Origin: Nymphalis io | Taxonomy: Eukaryota; Arthropoda; Insecta; Lepidoptera; Nymphalidae | Reading direction: 5' to 3' | DNA: 64,000 bases | Assembly (NCBI RefSeq): GCF_905147045.1 | Contig: NC_065910.1 | Location: 7,626,001-7,690,000 of the forward strand | Part shown: in pieces, positions 59,672-64,000 of the stretch | Layout: each line of letters begins with the position of its first letter | Position numbering within the stretch: position 1 is the stretch's first letter | Notes under the pieces: generated by a model | What the model was told of the DNA's origin: nothing | Seen by the model: only the letters and a program-made list of their open reading frames with translations | Database searches by the model: none | Position numbers and translations under genes: made by a program

Positions 59672-59762
59672 ACATCCAGTAAAAGTCTCACTATTGGGCC
59701 AACATATCGTTTCCTTTTAAAAAGTTTTGGAATTTATTTCACCACGCTGTTCCAACGCGAAT
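59672..59762 (-). repeat. SINE A, old 3' fragment
   Basis: CTCACTATTGGGCCAAC and TTCACCACGCTGTTCCAACG blocks of SINE A. Confidence 0.5.
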
Positions 59763-60010
59763 TCATTCAGACAATTGGTTCATGACTAAATTGAATTGTA
59801 TTATAAAAATTTATAAGCTCCAGCTGGACACTGAGCAGAAAATTATATTGATTAGAATGAGAAATAATTTCACTGTATTTGTAAATGTATTTAATATCTA
59901 CAAATATATAACCACTTTGTGCGAAACATCAGATGTAATTGTAATGGTTTCGCAAGTTCTGAAAACGCTTAGTCTGCTTACGCAGTAGATTGTATTGATT
60001 TAAGTAAACA

Positions 60011-61083
60011 TTTTTTTTTTATATGTCCGGGATGGCTAATGACTAGTAGAGTCCAAACGCGACGACGGCCAGTACAGTCGGGAAGAATGTTCTGTACTAG
60101 CCGTCACCGCCTTGCCGGCCGGCAAGATGCCTCTTCACGCCTCGTTTGAAGGAACCCGGGTTGTAAGAGGAGGGGAACACGTGAGCTGGTAAGGAATTCC
60201 ATTTTTTGGTAGTGCGACAAAGAAAGGAGTTGCCAAATTTCTTTGTGCGCGATGGAATTGATGTCACAGTTAGGCGGTGACATCGAGAACCAGCTCGCGT
60301 GGACTTAAGAAGGAAGGGGGAAGCAGGAATTAGAGAGAATAATTCCTCAGAGCACTCGCCGTGATACAGTCGATAGAAAGCGCTCAGTGCTGCTATCTCG
60401 CGACGCAATTGTAAAGGTTCAAGGGTGTTTGTGACCTTTACGTTGCCAATAATGCGTACTGCACGTCGCTGCAACCGGTCCAAGGCTTCCAGTAGGTACT
60501 TAGGGGAGCCATCCCAAAGGTGCGAGCAATATTCAACGCAAGACCGTACCTGTATTTTGTATAACAGGCACAGTTGTTGTGGCGTGAAAAAACGCCGCAT
60601 CTTGTTCAGAACTCCGAGTTTCCGTGAAGCTGTTTTTATTATAGCCTCGATGTAATCCCTTGGACTAAGGTCGCAGCGAACGTCCATCCCCAGCATGGCG
60701 ATTTTGCTTTGTATTATCAGCGGTATGCCACAGAGGGAGGGATGAGGGTAAAATGATGACTTTTTCGCTGTGAGAGCGCATACCTGTGTTTTCTTGGCAT
60801 TAAACTCAACAAGATTATCAGAACCCCATTTGGCGATGAGCTCTAACGTCCTATCGAGTTCAATGACAAGATTCTCCCGCCTCTCCTCAGTTTCCGCCCG
60901 CCCAGCCACTGCGCGTCCGTGGTATCCACCATGCACTGTACTATCATCTGCATAGCAATGTATGTTCCCAAGGGAGAGCATATCATTGATATGCAAAAGA
61001 AAGAGTGTGGGAGATAGCACAGATCCCTGGGGGACCCCAGCATTCACTACATAGAATTGAGAAGCGCAACCATCTACTAAAAT
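60011..61083 (-). mobile_element. Second copy of the Jockey/CR1-type LINE, 5'-truncated
   Basis: Reverse-complement copy of the LINE at 24254-25638, beginning at the TTTTAGTAGATGG position and ending in a 10-nt poly(A) (T run at 60011-60020). Its 3' UTR lacks 24 nt that correspond to 25578-25601 of the other copy, which removes one arm and the loop of the hairpin. No clear target duplication was found. SINE B material lies immediately beyond the 5' end. Confidence 0.85.
60097..61047 (-). CDS. LINE reverse transcriptase fragment (Jockey/CR1-like)
   Basis: A 316-residue frame without a stop, over 95% identical by eye to the matching part of the protein at 24256-25524. It begins inside RT motif B (GVPQGSVLSP, residues 4-13), keeps YADD (Y32-D35) and the LDRLQRRAVRIIG segment, and ends at the same place apart from GGDG in place of GEGG. 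RT motif A is absent because of 5' truncation, so it cannot encode an active enzyme. The first codon is GTG, not a true start. The copies differ mostly by single substitutions, as expected for recent copies of one active family. Confidence 0.8.
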   Translation of the reverse strand: MNAGVPQGSVLSPTLFLLHINDMLSLGNIHCYADDSTVHGGYHGRAVAGRAETEERRENLVIELDRTLELIAKWGSDNLVEFNAKKTQVCALTAKKSSFYPHPSLCGIPLIIQSKIAMLGMDVRCDLSPRDYIEAIIKTASRKLGVLNKMRRFFTPQQLCLLYKIQVRSCVEYCSHLWDGSPKYLLEALDRLQRRAVRIIGNVKVTNTLEPLQLRREIAALSAFYRLYHGECSEELFSLIPASPFLLKSTRAGSRCHRLTVTSIPSRTKKFGNSFLCRTTKKWNSLPAHVFPSSYNPGSFKRGVKRHLAGRQGGDG

Positions 61084-61125
61084 AATTTATAATAATAATT
61101 TATTTTATAATAATGTTTTATTTAC

Positions 61126-61373
61126 TTGCCTACGTAGGTATCACTCGTTTTTAGTACGTTGTAGTCTTAGTCGTCGTTGTTAGCAGTACTTTTTATTGTT
61201 GTGTTCCAGTTTAAAGGATGAGTGACTCAGTGTAATTACAGGCACAAGGGACATAACATCTTAGTTCCCAAGTTTGTTGGCGCATTGGCGATGTAAGCGA
61301 TGGTTAACATTAATTACAATGCCAATGTCTATGGGCGTTAGTGTCTACTTACCATCAGTATAAAAAATATATA
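61126..61373 (+). repeat. SINE B, partial
   Basis: CCTACGTAGGTATCACTCG, then AGTGTAATTACAGGCACAAG to CTTACCATCAGTATAAAAA. The 3' part after the hairpin is deleted. Confidence 0.75.
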
Positions 61374-61387
61374 ATCTATCAATACTT

Positions 61388-61552
61388 AGTTAACAAACAG
61401 CAAAACTTAGTATTATTGTGTTAAATTTTAATGGTTAGAAAGCGTGTAACGAGGAGAAGGTTCTTATTTCCCATTATTGGTGGTGTATCGGAGATATGAG
61501 GGTGCTGGTGACTAGTTACCATCGAGTGAGCGATTTGCCAGTCTATCTACTT
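61388..61552 (+). repeat. SINE B, old copy
   Basis: AACAGCAAAACTTAGTATTA...GGTGACTAGTTACCATCGAG; a second, more decayed B just after the previous one. Confidence 0.5.
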
Positions 61553-63008
61553 TTAAATAATTAAATAAAATACTCAAAAACGATGTAGCAATAAGAACTC
61601 TTAGATCAAAGAGAGTTTATAGATGAACATTCTAGAATGTTAATCTTGATAAGATCCAAAGAGCATTCGATCGAGTGAACAGAAATATTCTGATAAGTCT
61701 TTTGCTTTACGTTGTAAGTAATTTAATTAGAACTTAAGAAATTCGATTCCTGCAATTTGTTCAATAATCTCTTTCGAAATAAGAACACAAAAAACATGCG
61801 AGTGTAACATTTCCTCAAATTTCGTAACTAATAAATTCAATTTTTTATAAATTCAGTAATTGCTTAAATAATAAATGTTTACACATACATTTGTATATTA
61901 CAAGCATATAAGGCGACAAAAACCAAAATAGACCTTATTAAAGACTAAGATTAAGGACTTACAAGCATTTTTGAATCGTAATTTTACAAGGTGAAATTTA
62001 AGGTAAAGCTACACCACCGCTAGCTTTATATTAAACCGGTAACCGATAAACAATTGGATTGGTTTATTTATTTAATTGTCATTGTCGCTTTCACTTCATA
62101 ACTAGACAAACGATCATGAAGTTTAGTAATATAAAAAATAATGTTTCTTTTATAATCTGTTATAAGTAATATAAGAAAAGAAATATGAATGTTGTACCTT
62201 AAAATGCATGTTGTGGCGGCGCACACTTTATGTTAAGTTTGAATGTGTTTTTAATATTACATGTTTAAGTGTATAGTCTGCTTATGGTCCATAATACATA
62301 ATAAGTAAATCCCTCTGCCTTTGGTACGTTATATATATACAAAGTAGAATAAAATAATATATAATTATAAATCAAAATGAGCCGTCAAATTACTGCATAA
62401 AAGCTAACTTTGGGTTACCGTAAATCATACTACACGTATTTAGCCCGACATAATTTCCCCAGGGCGTCCTATCCGGCCAGTTTATTACGATCCTTTGTGT
62501 AACTATCTGTATATTATTTATCTTGGGATCGCGGATAAACTAAGTGTCAACTATAATGGTTATATGGATTTGTGGATCGGATTCAGTGGTATGAAAACGT
62601 GTATGGAAACAAGGGTGATAAGTATGTACATTGACTCATGATGGTGTATTGTTGCAATAGAAATTGAGAACACCATAGACAATCGGCAAGTGTTCATTCA
62701 ATATGATTCATACGTGTATTTGTGTTTCTATCTGTAATCGCTCAAATAATCGATTTTGATATGTACGTTAGCGTTAAAGTCGTAGAACATTCTCCATTGA
62801 CAAAGGCCTTGTGACGTCACTTGGAAATATTTCAACATATGAAATAATAATTATTATATAAATGTACATAAAAGCGTATCAGCTTATTCATTGATACCAA
62901 AACAGCAGTTTAAATGGAAAGGTGGATATTACCGATTTTATTGTAAATAACGACTAACCTAATTTAACCTGACTATATTATTATTTAGTAAGTAGTTTAA
63001 TTTAAAGT
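61553..63008. other. AT-rich DNA, no gene seen
   Basis: A CRE palindrome TGACGTCA lies at 62812-62819; nothing else recognised. Confidence 0.5.
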
Positions 63009-63172
63009 TGAGGTGGATCAGCGGATATAACATATGGATTACGGCTTGACTTTTCATGTACTTAATTCGTTTTTATAAATCATCTCATAATTAACGGTAA
63101 ATAAAAACATTTACAAATTTGCCATATGGCTATCTTCCAATCCGCATTAAACCAACGAGAAGAAGACCTTCG
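63009..63172 (+). repeat. SINE A, old diverged copy
   Basis: TTTTCATGTACTTAATTCG and AAATCATCTCATAATTAACG match the SINE A body; the ends are eroded. Confidence 0.5.
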
Positions 63173-63371
63173 TTAGTTTATGTCGACGTAATCTTTTTCA
63201 GCACTGTTAGCAAGTGGATTAAGTAAGCTGGTACGGACAGTTGTGTGCCTGACGCAAACCCACTGTTTGGAAGGTTCCTTGGTTAGTTTCAGTCACCATA
63301 AAGGTTTTTCAAGCGTTAAAGAAATATATTATTGAATCAAGTGAACACAATAATTTTTAAATTTTTTACGC

Positions 63372-63708
63372 TCTTACGCCATTAACAGTAACAGCCTGTT
63401 AATGTCCCACTGCTGGGCTAAGGCCTCCTCTCCCTTTTTGAGGAGAAGGTTTGGAGCTTATTCCACCACGCTGCTCCAATGCGGGTTGGTAGAATACACA
63501 TGTGGCAGAATTTCAATGAAATTAGACACATGCAGGTTTCCTCACGATGTTTTCCTTCACCGTTAAAGCACAAGATGAATTATAAACACAAATTAAGCAC
63601 ATGAAAATTCAGTGGTGCTTGCCCGGGTTTGAACCCACGATCATCGGTTAAGATTCACGCGTTCTTACCACTAGGCCATCTCGGCTTTTTTTTTTTTCTT
63701 ACGCCATT
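63372..63708 (-). repeat. SINE A, full length with 12-bp target duplication
   Basis: Body 63387-63686, close to consensus. TCTTACGCCATT stands at 63372-63383 and 63697-63708. An extra run of T (A on the element strand) lies between the head and the right duplication. Confidence 0.95.
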
Positions 63709-64000
63709 TACTGATCGAAATCGGTTACGAGATACAAAGTAATTCTAGTAGTCTATTTAACACGTCATCAATTTTAGCGCTTTAAAGTTTAAAAAACATT
63801 TTGTTTTTATAAATATTCAAATTGTTCAACTTTCTTAAAACAATTAAATTAAAAATAAATTGTTCACTGTGAACCATTTTGAGATTAGTTGTCACAGTAA
63901 GACATATTTATCATATATTTTTACCGATTTGTATCCTGATATCAACTTCTTGATATGTTTATTGCCCACAAATAGCCTGATATTATAAAAGTTATAAGTT

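Noticed and set aside
1..64000. CRISPR arrays, operons or bacterial features
   Set aside because: No short regularly spaced repeats or dense coding; the repeats present are eukaryotic SINEs and LINEs.

Overview
The window looks like a piece of a lepidopteran nuclear genome, probably a butterfly (inference). It is AT-rich with (TA)n, (CA)n and poly(A) tracts, and is crowded with tRNA-headed SINEs and non-LTR retrotransposons of the kind that fill lepidopteran introns and intergenic DNA. No host gene can be recognised with confidence. The only long open frames belong to retrotransposons; everything else is intergenic or intronic.

The main coding region is 23.1-27.26 kb. It holds a degenerate non-LTR element with an N-terminal C2H2 finger, a reverse transcriptase (RT) with YLDD at its active site, and a C-terminal restriction-like endonuclease (RLE) with PD...D...KREKY. 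This element ends in a 71-nt poly(A). Its RT is split by a 5'-truncated Jockey/CR1-type LINE (24254-25638, YADD) with its own poly(A) and a 4-bp target duplication. A second copy of the RLE 3' end lies at 49393-49805 (about 5 mismatches in 412 nt). A second copy of the LINE lies at 60011-61083 on the minus strand. Short 3' ends of an RTE-like LINE lie near 4.1, 46.5 and 55.8 kb.

Four SINE-like families, named here A to D, recur on both strands. A (about 300 bp) runs from a tRNA-like head to a GCTGTTAC(T) end. B (about 300 bp) ends in CCACTTACCATCAGGTGG...CTATA(A)n; this hairpin is also present in the 3' UTR of the intact LINE copy, so the LINE is B's likely mobilising partner. C (about 365 bp) begins GCCTCATTGGTCTAGTGGCT. 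D (about 275 bp) begins GACGGGCCGGTTGGCG. Several copies are nested, chimeric or deleted in the middle. Further short dispersed families (E to J) occur in two to five copies.

Non-repeat features of interest are a 248-bp near-perfect palindrome with neighbouring hairpins at 45.26-45.67 kb; a CpG-richer segment at 51.7-52.45 kb with E2F-like sites, an initiator and a possible first coding exon ending at a GTAAGTA donor; and a few exon-like segments (12974-13072 on plus; 42050-42088, 43941-43995 and 59137-59181 on minus), which are only weakly supported.
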